From Chryseobacterium indologenes (GTDB taxonomy: Bacteria; Bacteroidota; Bacteroidia; Flavobacteriales; Weeksellaceae), in contig NZ_LJOD01000004.1 of assembly GCF_001295265.1 (NCBI RefSeq), forward strand, positions 124,001 through 188,000: 64,000 bases of DNA, read 5' to 3'. Of this stretch, positions 1 through 9,117 are shown piece by piece. Both the position numbers and the translations under genes were made by a program. The notes beneath the pieces were generated by a model. That model was not told where the DNA came from, made no database searches, and worked only from the letters and a program-made list of their open reading frames with translations. Positions within the stretch are counted from its first letter, which is position 1. Each line of letters starts with the position of its first letter.

Positions 1-588
1 GGAGAATATCTGGGAAGAGAGTGGTACGAAAACGGAAAAATGCTCTTCAAGAAAAATACGTTCTTCGATTTTATTGATGCAGGGAAACATCTGATCAAAG
101 AAAACTATACATCATCCAGACACCTGTATGCAATGGGGGGAAGTGCCGGGGGGCTTCTTGTAGGAGCAGTTGTTAATTATGAGCCGAAACTTTTCCACGG
201 AGTTGTGGCCCAGGTACCTTTTGTAGATGTAGTAACCACCATGCTTGATGAAACTATTCCTTTAACAACCGGAGAATACGATGAATGGGGAAATCCGAAT
301 GATGAGGAATATTATCATTATATGAAAGACTATTCTCCTTATGATAATGTGGAAGCTAAAGAGTATCCTCATATGCTGATCACAACCGGCCTGCATGATT
401 CCCAGGTTCAGTATTGGGAACCGGCAAAATGGACCGCCAAGTTAAGGGAATTAAAAACAGACCATAATCTTTTGCTATTTAAAACAGATATGAGCTCAGG
501 GCATGGCGGAGCAAGCGGAAGATTTGAATCATTGAAAGAAGATGCGCTGGAATATGCGTTTCTATTAAAAATAAATAATAATTCATAA
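1..588 (+). CDS. S9 family oligopeptidase (oligopeptidase B-like), C-terminal part
   Basis: The reading frame is open from base 1, so the gene begins upstream and only its last 195 residues are here. They form the catalytic end of a prolyl-oligopeptidase-family serine peptidase: the nucleophile serine sits in GGSAGG, the acid is the Asp in [10 protein letters not shown], and the catalytic His is in SSGHGG near the C-terminus. The order Ser-Asp-His and the spacing fit family S9A, oligopeptidase B type, which cuts short peptides after basic residues. Substrate preference cannot be read from this part alone. The internal ATG at base 40 is not the true start because strong family similarity continues before it. 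Confidence 0.85.
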   Translation, partial: GEYLGREWYENGKMLFKKNTFFDFIDAGKHLIKENYTSSRHLYAMGGSAGGLLVGAVVNYEPKLFHGVVAQVPFVDVVTTMLDETIPLTTGEYDEWGNPNDEEYYHYMKDYSPYDNVEAKEYPHMLITTGLHDSQVQYWEPAKWTAKLRELKTDHNLLLFKTDMSSGHGGASGRFESLKEDALEYAFLLKINNNS

Positions 589-649
589 AAGTTACTTCTT
601 CGTACAGAAAAATATTAAGAAATAACTAGATCAATAATCAATTATATGT

Positions 650-988
650 ATGAATGAATCCGAATACTGGAAAAAGATAGAACAGTTTTTTGAAGACAAC
701 TTCCAGACAGAAAAAAACCCGCCGATTGAAACGCTTTTGTTTCTGATCGGGCTTCAGGAGTTGGGAAGCGGTCAGCAAAAATATACGAAAGATGATAAAG
801 TGAATCTGATACACATTGCGGTATGCAGACTGCTGGAACCCTTCGGTTATTATAAATTTACTCATTATGAAGACGGGTGGCCTCATTTTGAGCAGCTGGA
901 GGAACTTCCGGAATTAAGACCGAATGAACAGACCCTTCTTATGAAAAAGGCAATTATTCAATATTTTCAGGAAGAGAATCTGATATAA
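650..988 (+). CDS. Conserved small cytoplasmic protein, function unknown
   Basis: A 112-residue soluble protein without signal peptide or membrane segment, rich in Glu and aromatic residues (for example EDGWPHFEQLEELPELRPNE). I do not recognise a characterised family. Codon use matches its neighbours, and a good terminator follows 50 bases after the stop, so it is probably a real single-gene unit. The start at 650 is the first ATG in frame; a second ATG four bases later is in another frame. Confidence 0.7.
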   Translation: MNESEYWKKIEQFFEDNFQTEKNPPIETLLFLIGLQELGSGQQKYTKDDKVNLIHIAVCRLLEPFGYYKFTHYEDGWPHFEQLEELPELRPNEQTLLMKKAIIQYFQEENLI

Positions 989-1036
989 AATGCGGATGTC
1001 ATAAAACATAAAAAGATCCGATTGACCATATATAAT

Positions 1037-1069
1037 AATCAGCCCCATTGATGAGGCTGATTTTTTTTT
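1037..1069 (+). terminator. Rho-independent terminator
   Basis: Perfect 8-bp stem AATCAGCC/GGCTGATT with a 10-nt loop, followed by a run of nine T. It lies between the stop of the 112-residue gene and the end of the convergent SRPBCC gene. The T-run is on the plus strand only. Confidence 0.85.
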
Positions 1070-1094
1070 AATCTGCTATAAAATTTAAATATTT

Positions 1095-1589
1095 CTACCT
1101 CTGCTGTCCCAAAAGCTCTTCCAGTTGGGTAAGGCCTATTTTAAAGCCTTCTTCAAAGCCCATATCCAGCATTTTGCTCATGACTTCCCTGGACTGATAA
1201 TGAATATTAATGGTCACTTTTGTTCCTTCTTCTACCCCTGTAAATCCGATCAGCCAATTGGATTGTGGAAAATCGTTATTGATATTCCCGTTTTCATCGC
1301 AAAAGGCACTGGTCCAGTCAATACTTCTGTGCTCCATAATTTCACCGTATTTCGACTGTGAATAGGCTTTTTCTCCATTGGGTCCAACCATTGCATAAAG
1401 CCAAACTCCCCCTTCTCTGAAATCCTGCTTTATAGTTTCACATTTCCACGGTTTCGGGCCCCACCATTGGTCCAATAGCCCGGATTGTGTAAAATAATCC
1501 CACACTTTTGAAACGTCTGCATTGTAAATTTTCATTACATACACCGTTTTCGCGTCAAAATCTTTGTTGAAAATGATATTCGGTTCCAT
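1095..1589 (-). CDS. SRPBCC (AHSA1/START-like) domain protein
   Basis: A 164-residue protein with the activator-of-Hsp90-ATPase-like helix-grip fold. Recognisable elements are the N-terminal strand plus VWDYFTQSGLLDQWWGPKPW, the central YGEIMEHRSIDWT strand pair, a TKVTINIHYQS strand, and a long C-terminal helix ending GFKIGLTQLEELL. Members bind hydrophobic ligands or act as polyketide cyclase-like proteins; in Bacteroidota they are usually uncharacterised. No signal peptide. Transcribed alone, convergent with the gene before it. Confidence 0.8.
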   Translation of the reverse strand: MEPNIIFNKDFDAKTVYVMKIYNADVSKVWDYFTQSGLLDQWWGPKPWKCETIKQDFREGGVWLYAMVGPNGEKAYSQSKYGEIMEHRSIDWTSAFCDENGNINNDFPQSNWLIGFTGVEEGTKVTINIHYQSREVMSKMLDMGFEEGFKIGLTQLEELLGQQR

Positions 1590-2011
1590 AAGTAAGTATT
1601 TTTGATAAAGTTACTTTTTTATTGACGGAAAACACTTTCCATATGGCAAGTAAATACAGCTCCTTACTTAAACCCGGTTATTTAATTTTTTTCGTTAATT
1701 TTTATGAATATTGAAGATTTTTTTAAAGCTCTTCTTTTTCCTGTGGATATTAAATCTGTAAATATTTCTTACGATGATAAACTAACTGACAGTAAAGGTT
1801 TAAATGCCTACTTAAACATTCTTCTGAAAGGGAATTAATTACCGCAGCGCTTAATCTATTGAACGTATTTGTATTCTAAAATTCATAAATAAACGTTAAA
1901 AAACACACTTTTAAGAGAAATAACACAATTTTTTGGCTCGTTTTTTGTTTATGAAGTCTTAAAATAATTAATTTTAACATTCATTTTTTCCAAACATATA
2001 AAAAACTGTAA
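1590..2011. other. AT-rich intergenic region before the histidine kinase
   Basis: A 422-base gap between divergent genes. It must hold promoters for the SRPBCC gene (minus) and the kinase (plus), but I see no perfect TAnnTTTG box near the kinase start. A 44-codon ORF is listed separately. Confidence 0.5.
1704..1838 (+). CDS. Possible 44-residue small protein
   Basis: An uninterrupted ATG-to-TAA frame starting MNIEDFFKALLFPVDI and ending LNILLKGN. It has an amphipathic N-terminus and reasonable codon use, but no clear ribosome-binding site and no recognised family. It could be a real small protein, a gene remnant or chance. Confidence 0.25.
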   Translation: MNIEDFFKALLFPVDIKSVNISYDDKLTDSKGLNAYLNILLKGN

Positions 2012-3559
2012 ATGAATAATAAGTTCATCCCAATAATTTCGGTGTTTATGACGATCTCACTGATTGTCTTTGTTACGCTCCAATTTTATTGGCTGAAAGG
2101 TTATTATGGTGCCCTGGAACAGGATTTCTCCAATAAAGTGTATTCTGCTTTAGAAAATACCTCAAAAACTATTGAAGAGATTGAAGTAGATAAATATTTA
2201 AATAAGGACAACAATAATTTCAGGAATGACATTCTGGCCAGTAAAGACCAGCCTTCGTTAACAACGATTCAACAGGTACAGGATTCCGGAACCCAACGAC
2301 AGATCATCTACTCTAAAAATATCATCTCTAAAACACAGCTTCCTATATCTAAAAAGGGAGATTCAGTTAATTTAACCACCTTATATACCGATGAGGCGGC
2401 CTACAAGGTTAAAAGAGATACTGCCAACCGTGAACTTCTTACCACCGAGATCAATAATGATATAGAAAGTGGTGATTATTCCATTAAAAATTTCGTAAGA
2501 ATAGTCGGAACCAATCTTCCGATTTCAAAAAGAGTTGACCCTACCGTTCTGGATTCTGTTATTGCCAAGGAACTAAGGATGAAAGGAATTACGGCAAAAT
2601 TTGGTTATGGGGTTATTGATAAGAACAATAAACTTACCAGCATTGTAAATAAGGCCTTTAAAGAAAAAAAGGATAACAATACCTACAGCTATCCCCTTTT
2701 TACAGATAATAAAAATACGACTTTATATTCCCTGGCTTTGGTTTTCCCTAAAAAAGAATACTCTTTAGCCATGAATAACTGGCCGATGCTTTTGGGAACC
2801 TTCCTGTCATTATTGACCATTCTGGGGATATATATTATTTCCATCAACTATATGATGAGACAGAAAAAGCTGGCAGAAGTAAAAACAGATTTCATCAATA
2901 ATATGTCGCATGAGTTTAAAACACCGCTGGCCACCATCTCGGTCGCTACGGATTCTTTAGCGAATGACAAGATTGCGACTAACCCGGACAAGGTAAAATA
3001 TTATTCGGAGCTGATTAAGCAGGAGAACCTGAGGATGAAAAAACAGGTGGAAAATGTCCTGAATATGTCAAAGCTTGAGAGAAATGAAGTAGAGCTGTTC
3101 TTAAAAGAAACCAATGTAAGGGAGCTTATCAAAAAAACAACAGAATCTTTCAACCTTATTGTGGAACAGAGAAACGGGTCGCTTACCCAGGAATTCAATG
3201 CAACGAACTTTACTTTTAAAATTGATGAATTCCACATTTCAAATATGCTGGTCAACTTACTGGATAATGCCAATAAATATTCTCCGGAAGCTCCGGAAAT
3301 CCATGTAAAAACAAGAAATGAAGGGCATTGGTATGTGATAGAAATTTCCGACAAGGGAATGGGAATGGAAACCCAGAATAAAACAAAAATCTTTGAAAAG
3401 TTCTTCAGGGAAGAAACCGGAAACATTCACAATGTAAAAGGTCAGGGACTGGGACTTTCTTATGTAAAGAAAATTGTAGAGCTGCATAAAGGACAGATCA
3501 TCGTAGACTCTCACAAAGGGAAAGGAAGTACGTTTGTGATTAAGCTGCCAATAAGCTGA
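2012..3559 (+). CDS. Two-component sensor histidine kinase
   Basis: A 515-residue membrane kinase. A first transmembrane helix lies at about residues 8-28, then a sensor region of about 225 residues without a recognised domain, then a second helix at about 259-280. The HisKA dimerisation domain carries FINNMSHEFKTPLA, with the phosphoacceptor His at 300. The ATPase domain shows the N box (NMLVNLLDNANKYS), the G1 box DKGMGM, the F box FEKFFRE and the G2 box GQGLGLSY. It is followed after 83 bases by its probable partner response regulator. The pair resembles RprX/RprY of Bacteroides in gene order and type; the signal is unknown. Confidence 0.92.
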   Translation: MNNKFIPIISVFMTISLIVFVTLQFYWLKGYYGALEQDFSNKVYSALENTSKTIEEIEVDKYLNKDNNNFRNDILASKDQPSLTTIQQVQDSGTQRQIIYSKNIISKTQLPISKKGDSVNLTTLYTDEAAYKVKRDTANRELLTTEINNDIESGDYSIKNFVRIVGTNLPISKRVDPTVLDSVIAKELRMKGITAKFGYGVIDKNNKLTSIVNKAFKEKKDNNTYSYPLFTDNKNTTLYSLALVFPKKEYSLAMNNWPMLLGTFLSLLTILGIYIISINYMMRQKKLAEVKTDFINNMSHEFKTPLATISVATDSLANDKIATNPDKVKYYSELIKQENLRMKKQVENVLNMSKLERNEVELFLKETNVRELIKKTTESFNLIVEQRNGSLTQEFNATNFTFKIDEFHISNMLVNLLDNANKYSPEAPEIHVKTRNEGHWYVIEISDKGMGMETQNKTKIFEKFFREETGNIHNVKGQGLGLSYVKKIVELHKGQIIVDSHKGKGSTFVIKLPIS

Positions 3560-3642
3560 TATATATAAAACCAGATAACAAAATATACGAAGATAGAGTG
3601 AGAACGTTCATTCTTATTTATTAATTTTTAATTATTAAAATT

Positions 3643-4329
3643 ATGAGCAACAGAATATTATTAGTAGAAGACGATCAGAGTTTCGGGGCTGTGCTGAAAG
3701 ATTATCTAACGATTAACAACTTTGAGGTAACCTTAGCAACAGATGGAGAACAGGGGCTGAAGGAATTTACAGAGAATGAATTTGACATCTGCATTTTTGA
3801 TGTGATGATGCCTAAAAAGGACGGGTTTTCATTAGCAGAAGACGTAAAAAAAATAGATAAGAACACCCCTATCATCTTCCTTACGGCCAGAAATATGAGA
3901 GAGGATATTCTTAAAGGATATCAGCTGGGTGCCGATGATTATATTACCAAACCATTCGACACGGAACTTCTTTTATATAAAATCAAAGCAATCCTTCAAA
4001 GAAGTTCTACTTTGGAAAATGAAGAACAGGAGCAGTTCAAGATCAGCAATATTTTCTTCGACTCTATGCTGAGACAGCTTAAAGTAGGAGATAAGGAATA
4101 CAAGCTTTCTCCAAAAGAGAATGAGCTCCTTAAACTTCTCTGCATCCACAGAAATGATTTTATGCCGAGAGACCTTGCCCTGAGAAAGATCTGGAAGAAA
4201 GAAAACTACTTTACTGCGAGAAGTATGGACGTATATATTGCAAAGCTTCGTAAGTTACTGAAAGATGATGAAGGATTGGAAATTATCAACGTACACGGAG
4301 AAGGATTTAGGCTTTTAGTTAAAAATTAA
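3643..4329 (+). CDS. OmpR/PhoB-type response regulator
   Basis: 228 residues. The receiver domain (about 3-118) has the acidic pocket E9, D10 and D11, phosphoacceptor D53 (IFDVMMPKKDG), T81 and K103 (ITKPF). The C-terminal winged helix-turn-helix (about 130-225) contains LSPKENELLKLLC and the recognition region RSMDVYIAKLRKLL. It is a DNA-binding regulator acting downstream of the histidine kinase encoded just before it. It ends at a strong terminator. Confidence 0.93.
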   Translation: MSNRILLVEDDQSFGAVLKDYLTINNFEVTLATDGEQGLKEFTENEFDICIFDVMMPKKDGFSLAEDVKKIDKNTPIIFLTARNMREDILKGYQLGADDYITKPFDTELLLYKIKAILQRSSTLENEEQEQFKISNIFFDSMLRQLKVGDKEYKLSPKENELLKLLCIHRNDFMPRDLALRKIWKKENYFTARSMDVYIAKLRKLLKDDEGLEIINVHGEGFRLLVKN

Positions 4330-4352
4330 GCCTAAAAACGGATTATAAATAA

Positions 4353-4394
4353 AAAATTAGCAAAACAATTGAAAATGTTTTGCTAATTTTGTTT
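4353..4394 (+). terminator. Terminator after the response regulator
   Basis: Perfect 12-bp stem ATTAGCAAAACA/TGTTTTGCTAAT (4356-4367 with 4376-4387), extended by flanking A/T pairs, loop of 8, then TTTTG. It shows that the next gene is a separate unit and that its start cannot lie inside this hairpin. Confidence 0.85.
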
Positions 4395-4400
4395 CATACG

Positions 4401-5036
4401 ATGGATATGAAAAATATATTTTTAAGCGTTTTCGCTATTTCCGTACTTGCCGTTTCATGTAAGAAAGATGATAAAGCCACTTATTTGAAAGAAGAAGCTG
4501 GTGTACAGCCACCACCAAGTATGACCGTAAATTCTCCTAAAGCCTCCCTGATGGATCAGGCCGGAATCCAGTCCAATACCAATCCTGCTCCACTCGCAGC
4601 TGCTCCGGGGATGAATCCTCCGCACGGACAGCCAGGACACCGGTGTGATATTCCTGTAGGACAGCCGCTCAACAGCAGCCCTGCACCAACTCCGGCAGCT
4701 AATAATGCAGTAGTGAACAGCAACAACACCATCAACATTGACCCTAACTCTTTGTCACCCGGAAAAGTGATGATCGATAATAACGGGAAGCAGGTAAAAA
4801 CAGCTCCCGGCATGAATCCTCCTCACGGGCAACCCGGCCACCGATGTGATATCCCTGTAGGACAACCTCTTAACAGCAAGCCCGCTCCGGCTCCACAACC
4901 TGTTCAAAATATAGCACAGAACACACCGGCTCCGGCACCCGCTCCACAGCCGACAGGAGAAAAGCCTAAAGTAAACCCTGCTCACGGAGAACCATGGCAT
5001 AACTGCGCGGTAAAAGTTGGTGATCCTTTGCCATAA
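4401..5036 (+). CDS. Lipoprotein with three Cys/His-containing repeats
   Basis: About 211 residues. A lipoprotein signal (SVLAVSC, mature protein starting CKKDDK) points to outer-membrane or periplasmic attachment. The body is Pro/Ala/Asn-rich spacer carrying three copies of a roughly 22-residue unit. Two are nearly identical, with core NPPHGQPGHRCDIPVGQPLN; the third is diverged, NPAHGEPWHNCAVKVGDPL. Each unit keeps two His and one Cys, which suggests metal binding. The gene precedes a Cys-rich exported protein and a heavy-metal-domain TonB receptor, so a copper-handling role is inferred. The ATGs at 4401 and 4407 are both possible; a longer frame from a TTG at 4380 lies inside the terminator and is rejected. 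Confidence 0.75.
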   Translation: MDMKNIFLSVFAISVLAVSCKKDDKATYLKEEAGVQPPPSMTVNSPKASLMDQAGIQSNTNPAPLAAAPGMNPPHGQPGHRCDIPVGQPLNSSPAPTPAANNAVVNSNNTINIDPNSLSPGKVMIDNNGKQVKTAPGMNPPHGQPGHRCDIPVGQPLNSKPAPAPQPVQNIAQNTPAPAPAPQPTGEKPKVNPAHGEPWHNCAVKVGDPLP

Positions 5037-5042
5037 ATTTTG

Positions 5043-5050
5043 TATTTTTG
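5043..5050 (+). promoter_or_regulatory. Promoter -7 box TATTTTTG
   Basis: Matches the Bacteroidota consensus TAnnTTTG and ends only 5 bases before the ATG at 5056, so a transcript from it would be nearly or fully leaderless. It sits just after the stop of the preceding gene. Confidence 0.5.
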
Positions 5051-5055
5051 CAGAT

Positions 5056-5415
5056 ATGAAGCTGTTTCACATACTTGCAGTTGTTTTTTGCCTGGGGATT
5101 TTTTTAGTTCCCAAAGACAGCTTCTATGCACAATCTATGCAGGAAACCTGCTGCAAAGCAAAGTCTGAGCAGACCGACTGCTGTAAAAATCACTCTTCAG
5201 AAGAAAACCATGACAGCAAAACAAAATCGTCCTGCAATGACGACTGCTGCTCCTCATGTGTTGCATGCTATACCTTTATAGAAACTCCTTTTTCAAAAAA
5301 TCTGCGTTTTGAACTTTCTTATTATAAAAAGAATAAAAATCCGCAGTTTCAGTATTCAGACCCTTATTTATCAGACCGTTTGAAGGAAATCTGGCAACCG
5401 CCTAAAATAGGTTAA
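5056..5415 (+). CDS. Small exported cysteine-rich protein
   Basis: 119 residues. Signal peptide MKLFHILAVVFCLGIFLVP with likely cleavage after FYA. The mature part has clustered cysteines (ETCCKAK, TDCCKNH, SCNDDCCSSCVAC) mixed with His, Asp and Lys, then a short tail ending WQPPKIG. The general build recalls small Bacteroidota secreted proteins with CC and PP motifs found next to heavy-metal TonB receptors, but the match is loose. A role in binding copper or another thiophilic metal in the periplasm is inferred. I chose the ATG at 5056 because the signal peptide begins there; the frame extends upstream to 5017 without sense. Confidence 0.7.
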   Translation: MKLFHILAVVFCLGIFLVPKDSFYAQSMQETCCKAKSEQTDCCKNHSSEENHDSKTKSSCNDDCCSSCVACYTFIETPFSKNLRFELSYYKKNKNPQFQYSDPYLSDRLKEIWQPPKIG

Positions 5416-5486
5416 TTATTAATCTTACAAAGTGTTCATTACATCTTTTAATGAACTGTTTTTTAATTAATCTAAACTTTAAACAA

Positions 5487-8177
5487 ATGAAATTATATAT
5501 TTCCAGGTTTATACTTGGACTATTGATCCTGTCTGCACACTTTATATCAGCTCAAAGCCTCCCCCAAAAACATTTCCGGGTAAAAGGAAACTGTGAGATG
5601 TGCAAATCCCGAATAGAAGCAGCAGCTAAAAAAGCAGGTGCAAAAACAGCCGTTTATTCTATTGATCTCCAAACCTTAACTCTTGAAACGGATAAAGCTT
5701 CTGCTGATGACATTCTCAAAAAAGTAGCTGAAGCGGGCCATGACAACGAAAAGTTCAAATCATCCAATGAAACTTATGAAAAGCTTCCGGGATGCTGCCA
5801 TTACGAAAGAGATCTTCAGCCTTCTCCGACAGAAACTCATCACCACAGTAACCATGCTGCTACTAAAAAGGACAACGAGTTTTATGTAAGAGGAAACTGT
5901 GGTTCATGTAAAGCCAGAATTGAAAAAGCGGCAAAAGGAGCCGGTGCAGATACCGCAGAATGGAGTGCAGAAAAGCAGATGGTCACCCTGAATTTTGACC
6001 CTGCAAAAACCTCATCAGATAAAATTTTAAAAGCGATTGCTGATGCAGGACATGATAATGAAAAATACAAAGCAGCTGATACCGTTTACAATGGACTTCC
6101 CGGATGCTGCCTGTATGACAGGGAATTTACTTTCGGAGAAGCTAATCCAAAAGTACATTTTGAAGAAGAACCTGCCCAACATGCAGACCATACGGCAACG
6201 GTATCTAAAGAAGACCATTCCCGGCATGAAAAAAGTATTGACGGGGTTGTGGTAACAGGTTCTAAAGCAGCAACAGCTTTAAGTAAGAAAGAAGTCGGAC
6301 TGGTTTTTAATATTGATAAAAAAGAACTTTTAAAAGCAGCCTGCTGTAATCTTTCTGAGAGTTTTGAAACCAATGCAACAGTAGATGTTTCCTTCAGTAA
6401 TGCTGTTACAGGAACCAAACAGCTGAAAATGCTGGGTCTGGACCAAAAATATACCAGCCTTACGAAAGAGCTTCTCCCTGAGATCAGAGGTCTTGCATCT
6501 GCTTATGGATTGAATTTCATTCCCGGAAGGTGGATTGAAAGCATTCAGCTGACAAAAGGCGGAAGTACGGTAACCAATGGCTATGAAAGCATCACCGGAC
6601 AGATTAATACAGAACTTCTGAAAAATGCAAAGGAGCCGGAAACTTCCCTGAATCTATTCTCGGACTTCAACGGAAGAGCAGAAGCCAATATCACCAGCGT
6701 ATCTTCTATCAACGACAAATGGTCACAAACTTTTCTTCTTCATGGAAACGGAACTTTCGGGAATACGGATATGAATGATGATGGTTTTCTGGACAGGCCG
6801 AAAGGAACACAGATCAATGCAGCCTACCTTCTTAATTATAATGATCTTGAAAAATCCGGATTCGGCTCTCATTTCGGAATTAATTTTATCCGGGATGAAA
6901 GAACAGCCGGACAAACCGGGTTTGATAAAAAGCTGGCACAGGATAAGCAATCGGCTTATGGTGTGGGAATTGATATTTCAAGATTTCAGGTATGGAACAA
7001 AACGGGTTACGTATTCAAAGGAAAGCCTTATCAGAGCCTGGGCTGGATGAACCAATATGTATTCCATCAGCAGGACAGTTTTTTTGGTCTCAGAAATTAC
7101 AATGGACAACAGCATACATATTATTCCAATCTGATCTTTGAAAGTATCATTGGAAATACAAACCATAAGTATAAGGCAGGAGCAAGCTTTTTATATGACG
7201 GTTATAAAGAAATCTATTTAACAAATGACCTGCGAAGAAATGAAATTGTTCCCGGTATTTTTGCCGAATATACGTTAACAGGTCTAAAATACACATTAGT
7301 AGCAGGTTCCAGAGTAGATTTTCATAATCTTGCAGGCACTCAGTTTACCCCAAGAGTCAACTTTAAATATGACTTTACTCCACAAACGATCTTAAGGCTT
7401 TCTGCAGGAAGAGGATTCAGAACAGCCAATGTTTTTGCTGAAAGCCAGCAGTATTTTGCATCAAACAGAAGTATTCAGATTCTTCCGAACAACGGAAATA
7501 TCTATGGTTTAAAACCAGAAATTGCCTGGAATTACGGCGCCAGCTTACAACAGGAATTTAAACTTTTTGGAAGAAAATCTACCGTAATTGCTGATTTTTT
7601 CAGAACAGATTTTCAGGATCAGGTGCTTGTAGATTTAGACAGATCTCCTCAACAGCTTACTTTTTATAATCTGGAAGGAAAATCTTTCGCCAATTCTTTT
7701 CAGACACAATGGGATTTTACTCCTTTCAGAAATTTCGATGTGAGACTTGCTTATAAATATTATGATGTACAGGCAGATTATATCGGCGGAAGAAGAGAAG
7801 TTCCTTTTATGGCAAAGCACAGAGGCTTCGTTAACCTTGCTTATGCCACCAATAAAAATGATAAAGGCGGATTCTGGAGCTTTGATACAACACTGAACTG
7901 GGTAGGAAAACAAAGGCTTCCTGACACGTCCGCAAATCCTTCAGCGTTCCGGCTTCCGGTGTATTCTGATTCTTATGCCGTACTGAATGCCCAGGTCTCA
8001 AGAAATTTCAATAAGAAGATCAGAGCTTATGTAGGGGGAGAAAATTTAACCTCTTATTATCAGAAGAATGCTATTGTTGATTTCAGAAATCCTTTCGGAA
8101 ATTATTTTGACGGAGGGATGGTTTACGCCCCTATTATGAAAGCTAACTTCTATGTGGGACTGGATGTAACGTTTTAA
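5487..8177 (+). CDS. TonB-dependent receptor with two N-terminal heavy-metal-associated (HMA) domains
   Basis: 896 residues. A signal peptide (1-22) is followed by two HMA-like ferredoxin folds, each with a CxxC metal site: C36/C39 in GNCEMC and C138/C141 in GNCGSC. Each domain is followed by an LPGCC motif (C103-C104, C207-C208) and a His-rich linker. A TonB-box-like segment DGVVVTGSK starts near 252, then the plug and a beta-barrel to the C-terminus. Outer-membrane receptors of this build are thought to import copper or a copper complex; here the HMA domains would sit in the periplasm as metal acceptors. The upstream Cys-rich protein and repeat lipoprotein support this. The start at 5487 gives the signal peptide; 5451 would add a non-signal leader. 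Confidence 0.85.
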   Translation: MKLYISRFILGLLILSAHFISAQSLPQKHFRVKGNCEMCKSRIEAAAKKAGAKTAVYSIDLQTLTLETDKASADDILKKVAEAGHDNEKFKSSNETYEKLPGCCHYERDLQPSPTETHHHSNHAATKKDNEFYVRGNCGSCKARIEKAAKGAGADTAEWSAEKQMVTLNFDPAKTSSDKILKAIADAGHDNEKYKAADTVYNGLPGCCLYDREFTFGEANPKVHFEEEPAQHADHTATVSKEDHSRHEKSIDGVVVTGSKAATALSKKEVGLVFNIDKKELLKAACCNLSESFETNATVDVSFSNAVTGTKQLKMLGLDQKYTSLTKELLPEIRGLASAYGLNFIPGRWIESIQLTKGGSTVTNGYESITGQINTELLKNAKEPETSLNLFSDFNGRAEANITSVSSINDKWSQTFLLHGNGTFGNTDMNDDGFLDRPKGTQINAAYLLNYNDLEKSGFGSHFGINFIRDERTAGQTGFDKKLAQDKQSAYGVGIDISRFQVWNKTGYVFKGKPYQSLGWMNQYVFHQQDSFFGLRNYNGQQHTYYSNLIFESIIGNTNHKYKAGASFLYDGYKEIYLTNDLRRNEIVPGIFAEYTLTGLKYTLVAGSRVDFHNLAGTQFTPRVNFKYDFTPQTILRLSAGRGFRTANVFAESQQYFASNRSIQILPNNGNIYGLKPEIAWNYGASLQQEFKLFGRKSTVIADFFRTDFQDQVLVDLDRSPQQLTFYNLEGKSFANSFQTQWDFTPFRNFDVRLAYKYYDVQADYIGGRREVPFMAKHRGFVNLAYATNKNDKGGFWSFDTTLNWVGKQRLPDTSANPSAFRLPVYSDSYAVLNAQVSRNFNKKIRAYVGGENLTSYYQKNAIVDFRNPFGNYFDGGMVYAPIMKANFYVGLDVTF

Positions 8178-8220
8178 ATAATGAAAGCGGGCTGATCTCA
8201 GTCTGCTACTTTTAATGAAT

Positions 8221-8262
8221 AAAACCTTATAGGCATAAACGCTTATAAGGTTTTTTGTTTTT
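8221..8262 (+). terminator. Terminator after the HMA receptor
   Basis: Stem AAAACCTTATA/TATAAGGTTTT (8221-8231 with 8244-8254) with a 12-nt loop, then TTGTTTTT. Confidence 0.8.
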
Positions 8263-8336
8263 CAGGGTGAATTATTCAGTTTCAATAAAAAAATAATACT
8301 CAGATTAAAAAAATTTCTATATTTACATTTTATTAT

Positions 8337-8348
8337 ATGTATGAACAT
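8337..8348 (+). promoter_or_regulatory. Possible GntR operator overlapping the gntR-type start codon
   Basis: ATGT-N4-ACAT dyad spanning the start of the GntR gene. The same pattern occurs at 9120-9131 before the GH38 gene. Autoregulation is inferred from the shared pattern only. Confidence 0.3.
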
Positions 8349-9102
8349 ACCTTCTAAAGATTTTACGATTGATCACAACAGCAAACTTCCGCTTCATGTA
8401 CAGGTAGAGGAGCTTTTTCGTAAACTGATTGTTATGGAGGAGTATAAAAAAGGAGCTTTATTACCAAAAGAAACTGATCTGGCGAACCTATGGGGTGTTT
8501 CCCGAAATACCATTCGCCAGGCAACCAACAAACTCGAACATGAAGGCCTTATCATACGTAAGAAGGGGATCGGAACCCGGGTAGCCGAAAAGAAAAGCCT
8601 TGTAACCGGACTTGATCATTGGTACAGTTTCACAAGAGAAATGCAGGAAAAAGGAGTTGAGGTGATTAACCAGTCTCTGAAAACCAGCACCGAACAGCCT
8701 AACGAAGAGATCTGTCATTTTTTTAACTGCCCCCCTGATAAGAAAATATTCAAGCTTTCTAAATTAAAAGGAGAAAATTCAGGTGATCCTATTGTTTACT
8801 TTGAAAGTTATTTTCATCCGAGAATAGGTATTGATAAAAATGATGATTTTAACACGCCTCTCTATAGTATGCTACAGGAAAAACATGGAGTTATAGTCCA
8901 CCGTTCCCGGGAAAATATAAGTGCCTGCCAGGCTGGTACTGTAATAGGTAAGAAATTAAAAATATCAGCTTCCTTTCCTGTATTGAAGCGGGAACGATTT
9001 GTGTATGATATCAATGGAAAACCTGTTGAGTATAATGTAGGATATTACCGTTCGGATAAGTTTACCTATACTATAGACATTAACAAGTCTCCTGAAAATT
9101 AA
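8341..9102 (+). CDS. GntR family transcriptional regulator, HutC/UTRA type
   Basis: 253 residues. The N-terminal winged helix (about 15-75) shows LPLHVQVEELFRKLI, the LPKETDLANLWGVSRNTIRQA helix-turn-helix, and the EGLIIRKKGIGTRV wing. The C-terminal UTRA ligand-binding domain (about 95-245) is of the kind that senses sugars or their phosphates. It stands 57 bases upstream of the GH38 mannosidase and is probably the local regulator of the mannose arm, with a mannose- or GlcNAc-phosphate as a plausible ligand (inference). Confidence 0.9.
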   Translation: MNIPSKDFTIDHNSKLPLHVQVEELFRKLIVMEEYKKGALLPKETDLANLWGVSRNTIRQATNKLEHEGLIIRKKGIGTRVAEKKSLVTGLDHWYSFTREMQEKGVEVINQSLKTSTEQPNEEICHFFNCPPDKKIFKLSKLKGENSGDPIVYFESYFHPRIGIDKNDDFNTPLYSMLQEKHGVIVHRSRENISACQAGTVIGKKLKISASFPVLKRERFVYDINGKPVEYNVGYYRSDKFTYTIDINKSPEN

Positions 9103-9117
9103 TTTTTTTATCATTCA

